DNA of 64,000 bases from Vreelandella aquamarina (GTDB lineage Bacteria > Pseudomonadota > Gammaproteobacteria > Pseudomonadales > Halomonadaceae), in NCBI RefSeq assembly GCF_020075495.1, contig NZ_JABYQT010000005.1, positions 186,001 to 250,000 on the forward strand. Reading direction: 5' to 3'. Positions 37,593 to 47,376 of the stretch are shown here, one piece after another. The translations under genes were made by a program, and so were the position numbers. The notes under the pieces were generated by a model. The model made no database searches, was not told the origin of the DNA, and saw only the letters and a program-made list of their open reading frames with translations. Numbering within the stretch: position 1 is the stretch's first letter; every line of letters begins with the position of its first letter.

Positions 37593-37617
37593 GCCAAGAG
37601 TGCCTCGCACTCCTGGC
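37593..37617. terminator. Weak hairpin after the 93-aa gene
   Basis: An 11-bp stem (37593-37603 with 37607-37617) with one mismatch and a 3-base loop, without a T tract. May slow or end transcription before metG. Confidence 0.35.
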
Positions 37618-37703
37618 AAGCTCGCGTTTCACCACATCGCCGGCCTTGTACCGTATAAATTCGCCGCCCTATCGTCATTGCCAAATTGGAATTAGCACTC
37701 ATC

Positions 37704-39740
37704 ATGTCCAACTCTGCCACGCGCAACATTCTGGTGACCAGCGCGCTCCCCTACGCCAACGGAGCCATCCACCTCGGTCACCTGCTTGAATATATCCAAA
37801 CCGACATCTGGGTACGTTTTCAGAAAAGCCGTGGCCAGCAGTGTTACTACGTATGCGCCGACGATGCTCATGGCACCGCCATCATGTTGCGCGCCGAGCA
37901 GGAAGGCATCACACCCGAGGCGCTGATCGACCGGGTTTCTCGCGATCACCAGGCGGATTTCGCCCGCTTTGGCGTGGGGTTCGACAACTACCACTCCACT
38001 CACTCGGAAGAGAACCGCCTGTTCAGCGAACTGATCTACAAGCGTCTGCGTGACAAGGGGCATATTGCCACTCGAGATATCGAGCAGATGTACGATCCGC
38101 AAAAGGGGCTGTTTCTCGCCGATCGCTTCATCAAGGGTACCTGCCCCAAGTGCGGCACGAACGACCAGTATGGCGACAACTGTGAAAAGTGCGGGGCCAC
38201 CTACACCCCCGCGGACCTGATCGACCCGGTATCGGCCATTTCAGGGGCAACACCGGAAGTGCGCAGCTCCACGCACTATTTCTTCAAGCTGCCTGACTTT
38301 GCCGAGTTCCTGCAAACCTGGATTGACGCGGGACACGTTCAACCTCAGATCCGCAACAAGCTGATGGAGTGGTTCGAGTCCGGTTTCAACGAGTGGGACA
38401 TCTCTCGGGATGCCCCCTACTTCGGGTTTGAAATTCCCGATGCCCCGGGCAAATACTTCTATGTCTGGCTGGATGCCCCCATCGGCTACCTGGCCAGCTT
38501 CAAGAACCTGTGTGAACGTGAAGGCATCGACTTCGACAGCTACTGGAACAAGGATTCCGATGCCGAGATCTACCACTTTATCGGCAAGGATATCGTCTAC
38601 TTCCACGCCCTGTTCTGGCCAGCCATGCTGCATGGTGCCGAGCTGAGAACACCTACGGCCGTCAATTGCCACGGGTTCCTGACCGTCGATGGCGCCAAGA
38701 TGTCGAAGTCCAGAGGCACCTTCATCAAGGCCTCGACCTACGCCGACCACCTCAATCCCGAGTACTTGCGCTACTACTTTGCTGCCAAGCTGACCTCCAA
38801 GGTAGATGATCTCGACCTCAACCTGGACGACTTCGCCGCCCGAGTCAATTCAGACCTCGTCGGCAAGGTGGTCAATATTGCCAGCCGCTGCGCCGGGTTC
38901 GTGAAAAAGCTGGGCGGGGGCAAGCTTTCAAGCCACTGCGCCGAGCCGCAGATGCTGGCGCGCTTTATTGCAGCAGGCGATGATATTGCCGACGATTTCG
39001 AAGCGCGCGAATTCAGCCGCGCCATGCGCAAGATCATGGAGCTTGCCGATGAGGCCAATACCTACATCGCCGACAAGGAGCCCTGGGCGCTCGCCAAGCA
39101 GGATGGACGTGACGAGGAAGTGCTCGAGATCTGCTCGGTAGGCATTAACCTGTTCCGTCAGCTGATGGTCTATCTGGCCCCGGTAGTGCCCGCCATGGCA
39201 GAACAGGCTCAGGCGTTCTTGAACCTCGACTCGATGGCCTGGGAAAGTCGCCATGTCATACTGACCAGTCATCAGATCGAGAAATTCAAGCCGTTGATGA
39301 CCCGCGTAGAGCGCGACAGGATCGATGCCATGATCGAAGCCTCGAAGGAGGATCTGGTGGAAGAGCAGAAGCTGAAGGAAGCCGCCAAGGGGCCGCTTGC
39401 AGAAGAGCCGATTGCCGATGAAATCGGTTTTGAGGATTTTGCCAAGGTCGACCTGCGTATTGCACGTATTACCAAGGCCCAATACGTCGAGGGCGCCGAT
39501 AAACTGCTTCAGTTGACCCTGGATCTCGGCGGTGAGACGCGCAACGTCTTCTCGGGCATTCGCAGCGCCTATGCCCCTGAAGCGCTTGAAGGCCGCTTGA
39601 CGGTCATGGTGGCCAACCTGGCACCGCGCAAGATGCGTTTTGGGCTTTCCGAAGGCATAGTGCTCGCCTCTGCCAACCAGGATGGCATCTACCTGCTTTC
39701 ACCGGATGCTGGTGCCGAACCCGGACAGCGTGTAATGTAG
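37704..39740 (+). CDS. metG: Methionyl-tRNA synthetase
   Basis: A 678-residue class I synthetase, MetG1 type with a C-terminal domain. The HIGH-like motif is HLGHLLE near residue 25, a zinc knuckle CPKC...CEKC lies at about 145-161, and KMSKS is at 332-336. The C-terminal EMAP/Trbp111 tRNA-binding domain (about 570-678) mediates dimerisation. I set the start at the ATG at 37704; an in-frame upstream start lacks support. A TATAAA hexamer about 50 bases before the gene may be its -10. A terminator follows the stop. Confidence 0.96.
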   Translation: MSNSATRNILVTSALPYANGAIHLGHLLEYIQTDIWVRFQKSRGQQCYYVCADDAHGTAIMLRAEQEGITPEALIDRVSRDHQADFARFGVGFDNYHSTHSEENRLFSELIYKRLRDKGHIATRDIEQMYDPQKGLFLADRFIKGTCPKCGTNDQYGDNCEKCGATYTPADLIDPVSAISGATPEVRSSTHYFFKLPDFAEFLQTWIDAGHVQPQIRNKLMEWFESGFNEWDISRDAPYFGFEIPDAPGKYFYVWLDAPIGYLASFKNLCEREGIDFDSYWNKDSDAEIYHFIGKDIVYFHALFWPAMLHGAELRTPTAVNCHGFLTVDGAKMSKSRGTFIKASTYADHLNPEYLRYYFAAKLTSKVDDLDLNLDDFAARVNSDLVGKVVNIASRCAGFVKKLGGGKLSSHCAEPQMLARFIAAGDDIADDFEAREFSRAMRKIMELADEANTYIADKEPWALAKQDGRDEEVLEICSVGINLFRQLMVYLAPVVPAMAEQAQAFLNLDSMAWESRHVILTSHQIEKFKPLMTRVERDRIDAMIEASKEDLVEEQKLKEAAKGPLAEEPIADEIGFEDFAKVDLRIARITKAQYVEGADKLLQLTLDLGGETRNVFSGIRSAYAPEALEGRLTVMVANLAPRKMRFGLSEGIVLASANQDGIYLLSPDAGAEPGQRVM

Positions 39741-39759
39741 CCGTCGTTTTATCACTGAC

Positions 39760-39792
39760 AGGGGTAGGGATGCTCAGGCTCTACCCCTTTTT
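39760..39792 (+). terminator. Rho-independent terminator of metG
   Basis: An 8-bp stem (39760-39767 with 39781-39788) around a 13-base loop and a run of five T at 39788-39792, 20 bases after the stop. Confidence 0.8.
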
Positions 39793-39841
39793 CTTTATCT
39801 GATGACCACGCTCCCCTCCCAAACCCTGTTCAGGCCTGCTT

Positions 39842-41440
39842 ATGCTTCGGCACTTTTCTCGATCGCTGCGTTTTCAATTCCTAATCGCGCTCAGTGGTGT
39901 GCTTTTGCTTGCGCTGGGTTCGCTGGGGGCATTGAGCAAGTGGTTCATTTTTCCGGCGCTGCACAAGGAAGAGCAAGGCATCATCGACCAGGAGCTAAAG
40001 CGTATCGAGCGAAGCCTGGTGCTTGCCCAGCAGGAACTGTTGGTTCAGGCCCGAGACTGGGCCAACTGGGATGACACCTATGAATTCGTGCAGGGCAACT
40101 ACCCGCGCTATGCTGATGTCAACTTCAGCCCAGAAATGCTGAAGGAAATGCGCTACCAGCTCATCGCGTTTTTTGCCGCCGATGGCAGCCCCTATTTTCT
40201 CTCTGGCCTGGTTCCACATACCGGCCAGTTTGCCAGTTGCGCCCAACCCAGCGGCGAGTGCGACTGGATGGCGCCTTATATTGATACCATGCAGCGGTCG
40301 ATAAAAGACAACCCCGATCAGCAGAGCTTTCTGGTGCCGGGAATAAGCTCACCGGCCATGGTTGCCATCACTCCGATTCTTCGCACCGACGGCACCGGCC
40401 CAAACGTTGGCTGGCTTGCCAAGATGCGCCTGATGGACGAGCAGTGGATAGCGCAATGGGAGACGCTCACCGGCCTGCCTATTGCGATTGAGCGCCTGCC
40501 TGCTCCACAGCGCGAACCATCGATCAGAATCGAAGGCGACACCATCCATGCCCAGCATCTGCTGCCAACCAGTGTGCCCGACATGAGTATTGCAATCGGC
40601 ACCCAGTTGAATCGGACTCACTATCTTGCAAGCCTCGATACCATTCGCTATGTACTGATCTGGACCGCGTGCCTCATGCTGTTCGTCATCGGCTTTGTAC
40701 TCTGGCTGATGGAACGGATCATTCTGACGCCGCTTAAAGCACTATCCGTTTTCGCCCGCCAGGCATCAAAGCAAGATACCAATCTCGATGCGCAGTCGCT
40801 GTGTCGGCGTGGCGATGAAATAGGCATGCTGGCCCGCAGCTTCGACCAGCAGTTGACACGCCAGCGAGAGCTCAACGCCGAGCTCTTGAACCTCTCCACC
40901 CACGATGCGCTGACGGGACTTCCCAATCGGCGCCTGTTTGATCAGCAGCTGAAAGACGCCATCCAAGAAGCAGTCGCACTATCGCAGCCGTTAGCGGTCA
41001 TGATGCTGGATGTCGACCACTTCAAGCTGTTCAACGATCATTACGGCCACCAGATGGGAGATGAGTGCCTGCGAAAGGTTTCTAGAGCGCTTCAGCGCGT
41101 GGCCAATGATCATGGGTTCTTGATCGCCCGCACCGGAGGCGAGGAGTTCAGCGCGCTACTTCCCGGTACGTCCGCCGACTCGGCCAGGCAGATCGGTCTT
41201 CTCTTGCATCGCACGGTAGATCAATTGAAACTCCCCCACCGCGCCTCGCCGGTATCCGCTTATGTTACTATCTGCGTCGGCGTAAGCTCGCTGGCAGACA
41301 GTACCGACATCCTGCCGTGTTCGTTGATGAGTACCGCCGATCAGGCCCTGTACAGCGCCAAGGCTGCCGGCCGACACCAGGTCATGGTATTTACTCCCTC
41401 CCTCGACCCCGTTCATATGCACGAAACGCCACATGAGTGA
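39842..41440 (+). CDS. Membrane diguanylate cyclase (CHASE4-HAMP-GGDEF)
   Basis: A 532-residue sensor that makes cyclic di-GMP. A membrane segment (about 10-34) leads to a periplasmic CHASE4 domain, recognisable from [16 protein letters not shown] (about 75-90), then a second membrane segment (about 265-287), a HAMP region and a GGDEF domain. The active motif is intact as GGEEF at 432-436. The usual inhibitory RxxD site a few residues before it reads DHGF, so product inhibition is probably lost. It overlaps rsxA by 8 bases and lies in the same direction, so the two may be cotranscribed. The ligand is unknown. Confidence 0.92.
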   Translation: MLRHFSRSLRFQFLIALSGVLLLALGSLGALSKWFIFPALHKEEQGIIDQELKRIERSLVLAQQELLVQARDWANWDDTYEFVQGNYPRYADVNFSPEMLKEMRYQLIAFFAADGSPYFLSGLVPHTGQFASCAQPSGECDWMAPYIDTMQRSIKDNPDQQSFLVPGISSPAMVAITPILRTDGTGPNVGWLAKMRLMDEQWIAQWETLTGLPIAIERLPAPQREPSIRIEGDTIHAQHLLPTSVPDMSIAIGTQLNRTHYLASLDTIRYVLIWTACLMLFVIGFVLWLMERIILTPLKALSVFARQASKQDTNLDAQSLCRRGDEIGMLARSFDQQLTRQRELNAELLNLSTHDALTGLPNRRLFDQQLKDAIQEAVALSQPLAVMMLDVDHFKLFNDHYGHQMGDECLRKVSRALQRVANDHGFLIARTGGEEFSALLPGTSADSARQIGLLLHRTVDQLKLPHRASPVSAYVTICVGVSSLADSTDILPCSLMSTADQALYSAKAAGRHQVMVFTPSLDPVHMHETPHE

Positions 41441-42014
41441 ACTATTCATCATCTTGATCAGCACCGCGCTGGTCAATAATTTCGTACTGGTTCAGTTCTT
41501 GGGCCTCTGCCCCTTCATGGGGGTGTCCAACAAGCTGGAATCCGCCATGGGCATGTCCCTGGCGACCACCTTTGTGCTTACGCTCGCTTCAGCGGCCAGC
41601 TACGTTGTCTATTACGGCCTGCTGGTACCACTGGAGGTCACTTACCTGCGCACCATAAGCTTCATCGTGGTGATCGCCGCCGTGGTGCAGTTTACCGAAA
41701 TCATGGTGCGTCACCTGAGCCCCCTGCTGCATCAGGTGCTGGGCATTTTTCTGCCGTTGATCACCACCAACTGCGCGGTGCTCGGCGTGGCGCTGCTCTC
41801 CTTGAATCGCGAGTTGAGTTTCTTTCACACGACGCTTTACGGCCTGGGCGCAGCGCTTGGCTTTTCACTGATTCTGGTCCTGTTTGCCGCCATGCGCGAA
41901 CGCCTGGCCGGCGCAGACATCCCCAGACCGTTTCGAGGCGCTGCCATTGCCATGATCACCGCGAGCCTGATGTCACTTGCTTTTCTCGGTTTTTCCGGCT
42001 TGACCCAGGGGTAA
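41433..42014 (+). CDS. rsxA: Electron transport complex subunit RsxA/RnfA
   Basis: A 193-residue integral membrane subunit of the Rsx/Rnf complex with six hydrophobic segments. [17 protein letters not shown] near residues 17-33 and [12 protein letters not shown] near 107-118 carry the paired cysteines proposed to hold an iron-sulfur centre with RsxE. First gene of rsxABCDGE; it overlaps the diguanylate cyclase gene by 8 bases, so its translation may be coupled to it. Confidence 0.95.
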   Translation: MSELFIILISTALVNNFVLVQFLGLCPFMGVSNKLESAMGMSLATTFVLTLASAASYVVYYGLLVPLEVTYLRTISFIVVIAAVVQFTEIMVRHLSPLLHQVLGIFLPLITTNCAVLGVALLSLNRELSFFHTTLYGLGAALGFSLILVLFAAMRERLAGADIPRPFRGAAIAMITASLMSLAFLGFSGLTQG

Positions 42015-42023
42015 TTCAACATC

Positions 42024-42617
42024 ATGAGTGATGCAGTTTCCCTTGCGGGTGTTGCCAGCGCCATCGGCATTCTTACTGGCCTGGGCGTCGGTTTCGGCGC
42101 CTTGCTGGGCGCGGTCAGTGAGCGCTTCAAAGGTGAAGCGCATCCATTGGTCGATCAAATCGATGCCCTGCTGCCCCAGACCCAGTGCGGGCAGTGCGGC
42201 TACCCTGGCTGTCGCCCCTACGCCGAGGCGATCAATGAAGGCGATGCCCTGAACAAGTGCCCGCCCGGTGGCGACGCCACCATTCAAGCGCTTGCCGACC
42301 TGCTGGGCCGCGAAGCCGAACCGCTCGATGGCGAGGCGCCCGAACAAGACCGGGTGGCCTTCATACGCGAGGCGGAATGCATCGGTTGTACCAAATGCAT
42401 CCAGGCCTGCCCGGTGGATGCCATTATTGGGGCTGCCAAGCAGATGCATACCGTCATCGAAGATGAGTGCACCGGTTGTGATCTATGCGTCGACCCCTGC
42501 CCGGTGGACTGTATCGACATGCTGCCACGCAGCGCGCCGCTTACCCACTGGCAGCCGGTAGCCCCCCTTGCTCCTGGTGTGATTGCCAGCGACCGCCACC
42601 CGGCTGGAGGAAATTGA
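42024..42617 (+). CDS. rsxB: Electron transport complex subunit RsxB/RnfB
   Basis: A 197-residue iron-sulfur protein. After one N-terminal membrane helix (about 7-28) comes the 4Fe-4S domain [14 protein letters not shown] and then two CxxCxxCxxxCP ferredoxin motifs ([14 protein letters not shown] and [14 protein letters not shown]). It passes electrons to RsxC. Its TGA is directly followed by the ATG of rsxC. Confidence 0.95.
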   Translation: MSDAVSLAGVASAIGILTGLGVGFGALLGAVSERFKGEAHPLVDQIDALLPQTQCGQCGYPGCRPYAEAINEGDALNKCPPGGDATIQALADLLGREAEPLDGEAPEQDRVAFIREAECIGCTKCIQACPVDAIIGAAKQMHTVIEDECTGCDLCVDPCPVDCIDMLPRSAPLTHWQPVAPLAPGVIASDRHPAGGN

Positions 42618-44279
42618 ATGATGCCCCTCTTCGCGTCTCGAGGCGGTATCTACCCGCCCGAACGAAAATCCCGCTCAAATCAGGTGCCGTTGCAGCAAGC
42701 TCCGCTACCGGCACGGGTAATCCTGCCACTGCGCCAGCACAGTGGACGCCCGGGCGTCGCCTGCGTTACCCCGGGCGAGTACGTAAAGACGGGCACGCGG
42801 ATTGCCAAGCGTGATGGGCTCATATCGGCCGATGTGCATGCCAGCATCAGTGGTACCGTTACCCAGGTAAGCGCGCACGCCATCCAGATCGAAGGCGATG
42901 GCCTGGATACCCGGCATACGCTCACTCCGCTCGACTGGCGCGAGACGGATGCACTCACTCTGCTTGCCCGCCTGGATGAAAGCGGCGTGGTGGGTCTTGG
43001 CGGGGCAGGCTTTCCTGCGCAGTTCAAGGCGCGCGTCATCGAGCGCCACGCCATTGATACGCTGATCATCAACGCTACCGAGTGCGAACCCTATATCACT
43101 GCCGATGACATTATATTGCGGCACTACCCTGGCGAAATACTCGAGGGCGCACAGATGATGGCGTCCCTGTGCGGCGCCAGCCAGATCATGATCGGCATCG
43201 AGGATAACAAGCCCGAGGCCATTGCCGCCTTGAAGCAGGTCATCGCCCAGAGCCGACCCGCCCGGGTGACACTCAGCGTGATACCGACCCGCTACCCAAG
43301 CGGCAGTGAAAAGCTGCTGATCAAGACGCTGTTGAATCGCACGGTGCCCAGCCAGGGCCTGCCGGCGGATGTGGGTGTACTGTGCCACAACCCTGGCACC
43401 TTGCTGGCGGCGTTGCAGGCGGTCAAGAGCGGTCAGCCGCTGGTCGAGCGCGTGATGACGCTAACCGGCGAGGCGATTACACGACCAGGCAACTACTGGG
43501 TGCGCCTGGGCACATCGATAGATGAACTGCTGGCTCATGTCGGTCTTGAGCGCGCCCGACTCAGCAAAGTGGTTCAGGGCGGCCCGATGATGGGCAACAC
43601 GCTTGACACCTTGAATGCGCCGGTCACCAAGCTGACCAACTGCCTGATTGCCGCCGACCAGGCGGAACTTCCGCCAGCACCACCCGCCTCGCCCTGCATT
43701 CGGTGTGGCGCTTGTGAAAGCGTCTGCCCCGTGCAGTTGCTTCCCCAGCAACTGCACTGGTATGCCCATGCTCGGGAAGACGACAAGCTGGAGCAACATC
43801 ATCTTTTTGATTGCATCGAATGCGGCGCCTGCAGCTACGTTTGCCCAAGCCATATCCCGCTGGTGAATGATTACCGAAACGCAAAAGATCGCTTACGCCA
43901 CCAGCAAATCGAAGCTGCCAAGGCAGAGCATGCCAAGCATCGATTCGAGTTTCGCCAGGCACGTCTGGCTCGCGAAGAGGCTGAAAAACAGGCCCGCCGC
44001 CATGCCCGACTGGCCCAAGGCAAGTCCTCTTCAGGCTCGTCGGCGCCTACGACTGCCCCCCAGGCCGACCTGCGCAGCCTGCGTATTGCCCAGACGGCGG
44101 CCAAGGCAGCGGTACGCAAGGCTGAAAAAGTGCTCGCCCGCGAAGCCCAACAGTCACCCGATGAATCCCACGATGATCTGGAAATGCAGTTGGCCACCGC
44201 GCGCGAGAACCTCAAGGCCGCAGACCTGAAGTTGGCCCAAGCCCGCCAGAGCGCCCAAGCAAGCGAGGAGTCGCAATGA
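42618..44279 (+). CDS. rsxC: Electron transport complex subunit RsxC/RnfC
   Basis: A 553-residue peripheral subunit that binds NADH, FMN and two 4Fe-4S clusters. The N-terminal RnfC barrel-sandwich domain and the SLBB-like core include GGAGFPAQFK and NATECEPYIT; two cluster motifs CIRCGACESVCP and CIECGACSYVCP lie near 365-415. A C-terminal Ala/Lys/Glu-rich tail (about 430-553) is long, as in other gammaproteobacteria, and low in complexity. Its end overlaps rsxD by four bases. Confidence 0.95.
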   Translation: MMPLFASRGGIYPPERKSRSNQVPLQQAPLPARVILPLRQHSGRPGVACVTPGEYVKTGTRIAKRDGLISADVHASISGTVTQVSAHAIQIEGDGLDTRHTLTPLDWRETDALTLLARLDESGVVGLGGAGFPAQFKARVIERHAIDTLIINATECEPYITADDIILRHYPGEILEGAQMMASLCGASQIMIGIEDNKPEAIAALKQVIAQSRPARVTLSVIPTRYPSGSEKLLIKTLLNRTVPSQGLPADVGVLCHNPGTLLAALQAVKSGQPLVERVMTLTGEAITRPGNYWVRLGTSIDELLAHVGLERARLSKVVQGGPMMGNTLDTLNAPVTKLTNCLIAADQAELPPAPPASPCIRCGACESVCPVQLLPQQLHWYAHAREDDKLEQHHLFDCIECGACSYVCPSHIPLVNDYRNAKDRLRHQQIEAAKAEHAKHRFEFRQARLAREEAEKQARRHARLAQGKSSSGSSAPTTAPQADLRSLRIAQTAAKAAVRKAEKVLAREAQQSPDESHDDLEMQLATARENLKAADLKLAQARQSAQASEESQ

Positions 44280-45310
44280 GCATGCTGCACGCTTCACAGG
44301 CAGCCGATGCCCCTATATCCACTGGCGGAACTCCGCCCACGGCGTCACTGATGCGTTGGGTAGCAGCAGCGACATTGCCTGGCATCATGACCATGACCGC
44401 CTTTTTCGGCCTTGGCGTGCTGAGCAATATCGTGCTTGCCGCTGCCTTTGCGTTCGTGCTGGAAAGTACCGTGCTATATCTCAGGAAACGCCCGATTCTA
44501 CCCGCTCTGAATGACTCGAGCGCCCTGGTGACCGGCGTACTGCTGGGCGCTTCGCTGCCTCCGGCAAGCCCCTGGTGGCTGATAGGCGTGGGCATGGTAG
44601 CGGCCGTGGTGATCGCCAAGCAGTTGTATGGGGGCCTTGGGCAGAATCCATTCAACCCTGCCATGGTGGGCTACGCTCTTTTACTTGTCTCCTTCCCGGC
44701 CCACATGACGCTATGGGCCCCACCGCAGCCGCTGGTCGGTGAAAGCCTTTGGGCACAGATCATGGGTAGCTTGCCATCCGAACAGATAGATGCACTGAGC
44801 GGGGCAACGCCGCTGGATGCGTTCAAGCAAAAAGCCGATGAGCTTTCTGCCACTCGATTCTGGGCAAACGATCCGTTACCCGCCGGCACGCTGGAGGCCT
44901 GGCGCATGATCAGCCTGGCCTGGCTGGCCGGAGGCGCCCTGCTGCTGGCCAGGCGCATCATCAGTTGGCATATTCCGGCTGCGCTACTTGGCAGCCTGGC
45001 GTTGCTGGCCATGCTGTTTCATCTGGCCGATGCCAATCAATTTGCCTCGCCCACTTTTCACCTGCTGACCGGAGCCACGCTGTTCGGCGCTTTCTTTATC
45101 GCCACCGACCCGGTATCGGCAGCCACCAGCCGGCGCGGCAAGCTCTTGTATGGGGCAGGCATCGGCACGCTGATCATCGTGATCCGTAACCTGGGCGGGT
45201 ATCCAGATGCCGTTGCCTTTGGCGTCTTGCTGATGAATCTTTGCGTACCGCTGATCGACCTCTATACGGTGCCTCGTCCTGAAGGCCACGCCAGGGGAGC
45301 AATGCGATGA
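44276..45310 (+). CDS. rsxD: Electron transport complex subunit RsxD/RnfD
   Basis: A 344-residue membrane subunit with about nine to ten hydrophobic segments. The covalent FMN attachment site is the threonine in LSGATPLD (about residue 181), and FNPAMVGYALLLVSFP is the family signature. It relays electrons across the membrane with RsxG. Overlaps rsxC and rsxG by four bases each, a tightly coupled operon. Confidence 0.95.
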   Translation: MSMLHASQAADAPISTGGTPPTASLMRWVAAATLPGIMTMTAFFGLGVLSNIVLAAAFAFVLESTVLYLRKRPILPALNDSSALVTGVLLGASLPPASPWWLIGVGMVAAVVIAKQLYGGLGQNPFNPAMVGYALLLVSFPAHMTLWAPPQPLVGESLWAQIMGSLPSEQIDALSGATPLDAFKQKADELSATRFWANDPLPAGTLEAWRMISLAWLAGGALLLARRIISWHIPAALLGSLALLAMLFHLADANQFASPTFHLLTGATLFGAFFIATDPVSAATSRRGKLLYGAGIGTLIIVIRNLGGYPDAVAFGVLLMNLCVPLIDLYTVPRPEGHARGAMR

Positions 45311-45954
45311 CGCCCATGAGTGCCATGCGGCAAGGCGCACTGACGCTTGGAATCTTCGCCCTGTTCACTGCCGGCAGCGTCGCCCTCACTCGGGCCATGA
45401 CGGCTGAGCGCATCAACGATCACCGCGAGGCTTACCAGCAAAGGCAGTTGCTGGCGGTACTGCCGCAGGCCATCGGCGATGTGCCTGTCGCTGAACTTCT
45501 GGACAGTACCTTTGCTCTACCCGACCCGGCTCTGCTTGGCCATCGCAGCCCCACCACCGGTTGGCGCGTAAGCCATGGTACGCTCCAGGCGCTTGTCCTG
45601 CCGGTCACTACCCGCCAAGGCTACAGTGGAGAAATAGACTTATTGGTCGGCATGCAGCTAGAGCCCGACACGCAGCCACGCATCAGCGGCGTGCGCGTTA
45701 CCTATCATCAGGAGACCCCGGGGCTTGGCGACAAGATCGAAGCACAGCGCAGCGACTGGATCACCCACTTCAACGGGCTACGGCTGGCTGACCTGCCCCC
45801 CGAGAGCTGGGCGGTCAGGAAAGATGGCGGCCAGTTTGACGGCTTTACCGGCGCCACCATTACCCCTCGGGCCGTCATCAAGGCGGTGCATGATGCCCTG
45901 GTATACGCCGAGCACTTGCCTCTAGTCTCACACCAGCAGGAGCCAACCCCATGA
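45307..45954 (+). CDS. rsxG: Electron transport complex subunit RsxG/RnfG
   Basis: A 215-residue subunit with one N-terminal membrane helix (about 8-28) and a periplasmic FMN-binding domain. The flavin-bearing threonine is in [13 protein letters not shown] (about 178-190). [13 protein letters not shown] [13 protein letters not shown] precedes it. In several gammaproteobacteria this complex keeps SoxR reduced or drives reduced ferredoxin formation; which one applies here is not shown. Overlaps rsxE by four bases. Confidence 0.94.
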   Translation: MTPMSAMRQGALTLGIFALFTAGSVALTRAMTAERINDHREAYQQRQLLAVLPQAIGDVPVAELLDSTFALPDPALLGHRSPTTGWRVSHGTLQALVLPVTTRQGYSGEIDLLVGMQLEPDTQPRISGVRVTYHQETPGLGDKIEAQRSDWITHFNGLRLADLPPESWAVRKDGGQFDGFTGATITPRAVIKAVHDALVYAEHLPLVSHQQEPTP

Positions 45955-46655
45955 GTCAGTGGCCTACGCTTGCCCGCCAGGGGCTTTGGAGCAATAACCC
46001 GGCGCTGGTACAGCTGCTGGGGCTCTGCCCACTGCTTGCGGTCAGCACTACGGTGGTGAATTCCCTCGGCCTTGCCCTGGCCACGCTGTTCGTGATGATC
46101 GGCTCCAGCACGGCCGTATCGCTGGTGCGCCACCAGGTGCCCGGTGCCGTGCGGCTGCCCGCCTTTGTCATGATCATCGCCGCCTTTGTCACCTGTGCCG
46201 AGCTGCTCATGGCTGCCTACGCCTATGCGCTTTACCAGCTTCTGGGCATCTTCATTCCATTGATCGTGACCAACTGCGCGATTCTCGGCCGGGCCGACGC
46301 GTTTGCCTCTCGTCAGCCGGTAGGCCTGGCGGCATTAGACGGCCTGATGGTGGGCCTTGGGTTTGGCATCGTGCTGGTGATCCTTGGGGGAGCGCGCGAG
46401 CTGCTGGGCCATGGCACCCTGTTCAGCAATATGGAACTGCTGCTGGGCCCGATAGCCAACGGTTGGCAGTTGACGCTGGCGCAGGACTACCAATTTCTGT
46501 TTTTCGTTCTCCCACCTGGGGCCTTTTTCGTGGCCGGCATGTTGATTGCGCTAAAGAACGTCATCGACCAACGCCGCACACGTCATTCAGCGCGTCCTGC
46601 AGCGACAATCGCTCGCACCGAGCGCCGTGTCAGGGTCACCGGAGTCATCAAGTAA
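45951..46655 (+). CDS. rsxE: Electron transport complex subunit RsxE/RnfE
   Basis: A 234-residue membrane subunit paralogous to RsxA. It shows six hydrophobic segments, with [17 protein letters not shown] near the start and [13 protein letters not shown] near 102-114, the mirror cysteines of RsxA. Last gene of the rsx operon. A 15-bp tandem repeat stands between its stop and nth. Confidence 0.94.
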   Translation: MSQWPTLARQGLWSNNPALVQLLGLCPLLAVSTTVVNSLGLALATLFVMIGSSTAVSLVRHQVPGAVRLPAFVMIIAAFVTCAELLMAAYAYALYQLLGIFIPLIVTNCAILGRADAFASRQPVGLAALDGLMVGLGFGIVLVILGGARELLGHGTLFSNMELLLGPIANGWQLTLAQDYQFLFFVLPPGAFFVAGMLIALKNVIDQRRTRHSARPAATIARTERRVRVTGVIK

Positions 46656-46660
46656 CCATT

Positions 46661-46705
46661 AATACAACGTTCACCAATACAACGTTCACCAATACAACGC
46701 TCACC
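46661..46705 (+). repeat. Three tandem copies of a 15-bp repeat
   Basis: The unit AATACAACGTTCACC occurs at 46661-46675 and 46676-46690 exactly, and once more at 46691-46705 with one T-to-C change. It fills most of the 82-base gap between rsxE and nth. Function unknown; could be a slippage product. Confidence 0.95.
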
Positions 46706-46737
46706 AGGGCCTGTATCAGCCACCATGGAGACACGCC

Positions 46738-47376
46738 ATGAATGCCCAAAAGCGCCATGAAATTTTTGCTCGCCTGCAGGCCGCCGACCCGCACCCTACC
46801 ACAGAGCTCAACTGGACCACGCCCTTCGAGCTGCTGGCGGCAGTGCTGCTCTCGGCCCAGGCAACCGATGTCGGCGTCAACAAGGCCACTGCCCGGCTCT
46901 ATCCCGTGGCCAATACTCCGCAGAAGATCATCGATCTAGGCATCGATGGACTCAAGACGCATATCAAGACGATCGGCCTTTACAACACCAAGGCCGAAAA
47001 CTTGATGAAGACGTGCCACCTGCTGGTCAATCAGCATGGCGGGCAGGTACCCAGAACGCGCAAGGCGCTCGAAGCATTGCCCGGTGTCGGGCGCAAGACC
47101 GCCAACGTGATTCTCAACACCGCGTTTGGCCAGCCAACCATTGCCGTGGATACGCACATCTTTCGTGTCTCGAACCGTACTGGTATTGCCAAGGGGAAAA
47201 GTGTGGTCGAGGTCGAGCAGAAGCTGCTGCGCCATGTTCCTCGCGCATTCAAGCAAGATGCCCACCACTGGCTGATTCTGCACGGGCGTTACACCTGCAT
47301 TGCCCGCAAACCGCGCTGCGGCAGCTGTATCATTGAAGATCTTTGCGAATATCCGGATAAAACCGAAATCTCCTAA
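46738..47376 (+). CDS. nth: Endonuclease III
   Basis: A 212-residue base-excision repair glycosylase/AP lyase that removes oxidised pyrimidines. The helix-hairpin-helix LPGVGRKTANVILN includes the catalytic Lys (about 120), VDTHIFR holds the catalytic Asp (about 138), and the C-terminal C-x6-C-x2-C-x5-C set binds a 4Fe-4S cluster (CIARKPRCGSCIIEDLC). GGAGACACGCC precedes the ATG. Conserved neighbour of the rsx operon. Its end overlaps the convergent glycosyltransferase gene by four bases. Confidence 0.96.
   Translation: MNAQKRHEIFARLQAADPHPTTELNWTTPFELLAAVLLSAQATDVGVNKATARLYPVANTPQKIIDLGIDGLKTHIKTIGLYNTKAENLMKTCHLLVNQHGGQVPRTRKALEALPGVGRKTANVILNTAFGQPTIAVDTHIFRVSNRTGIAKGKSVVEVEQKLLRHVPRAFKQDAHHWLILHGRYTCIARKPRCGSCIIEDLCEYPDKTEIS

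Noticed and set aside
46463..46741. Forward frame through the 15-bp repeat giving a Thr/Asn-rich tail
   Set aside because: It overlaps rsxE in another frame and has no ribosome site; the repetitive tail is a by-product of the tandem repeat.
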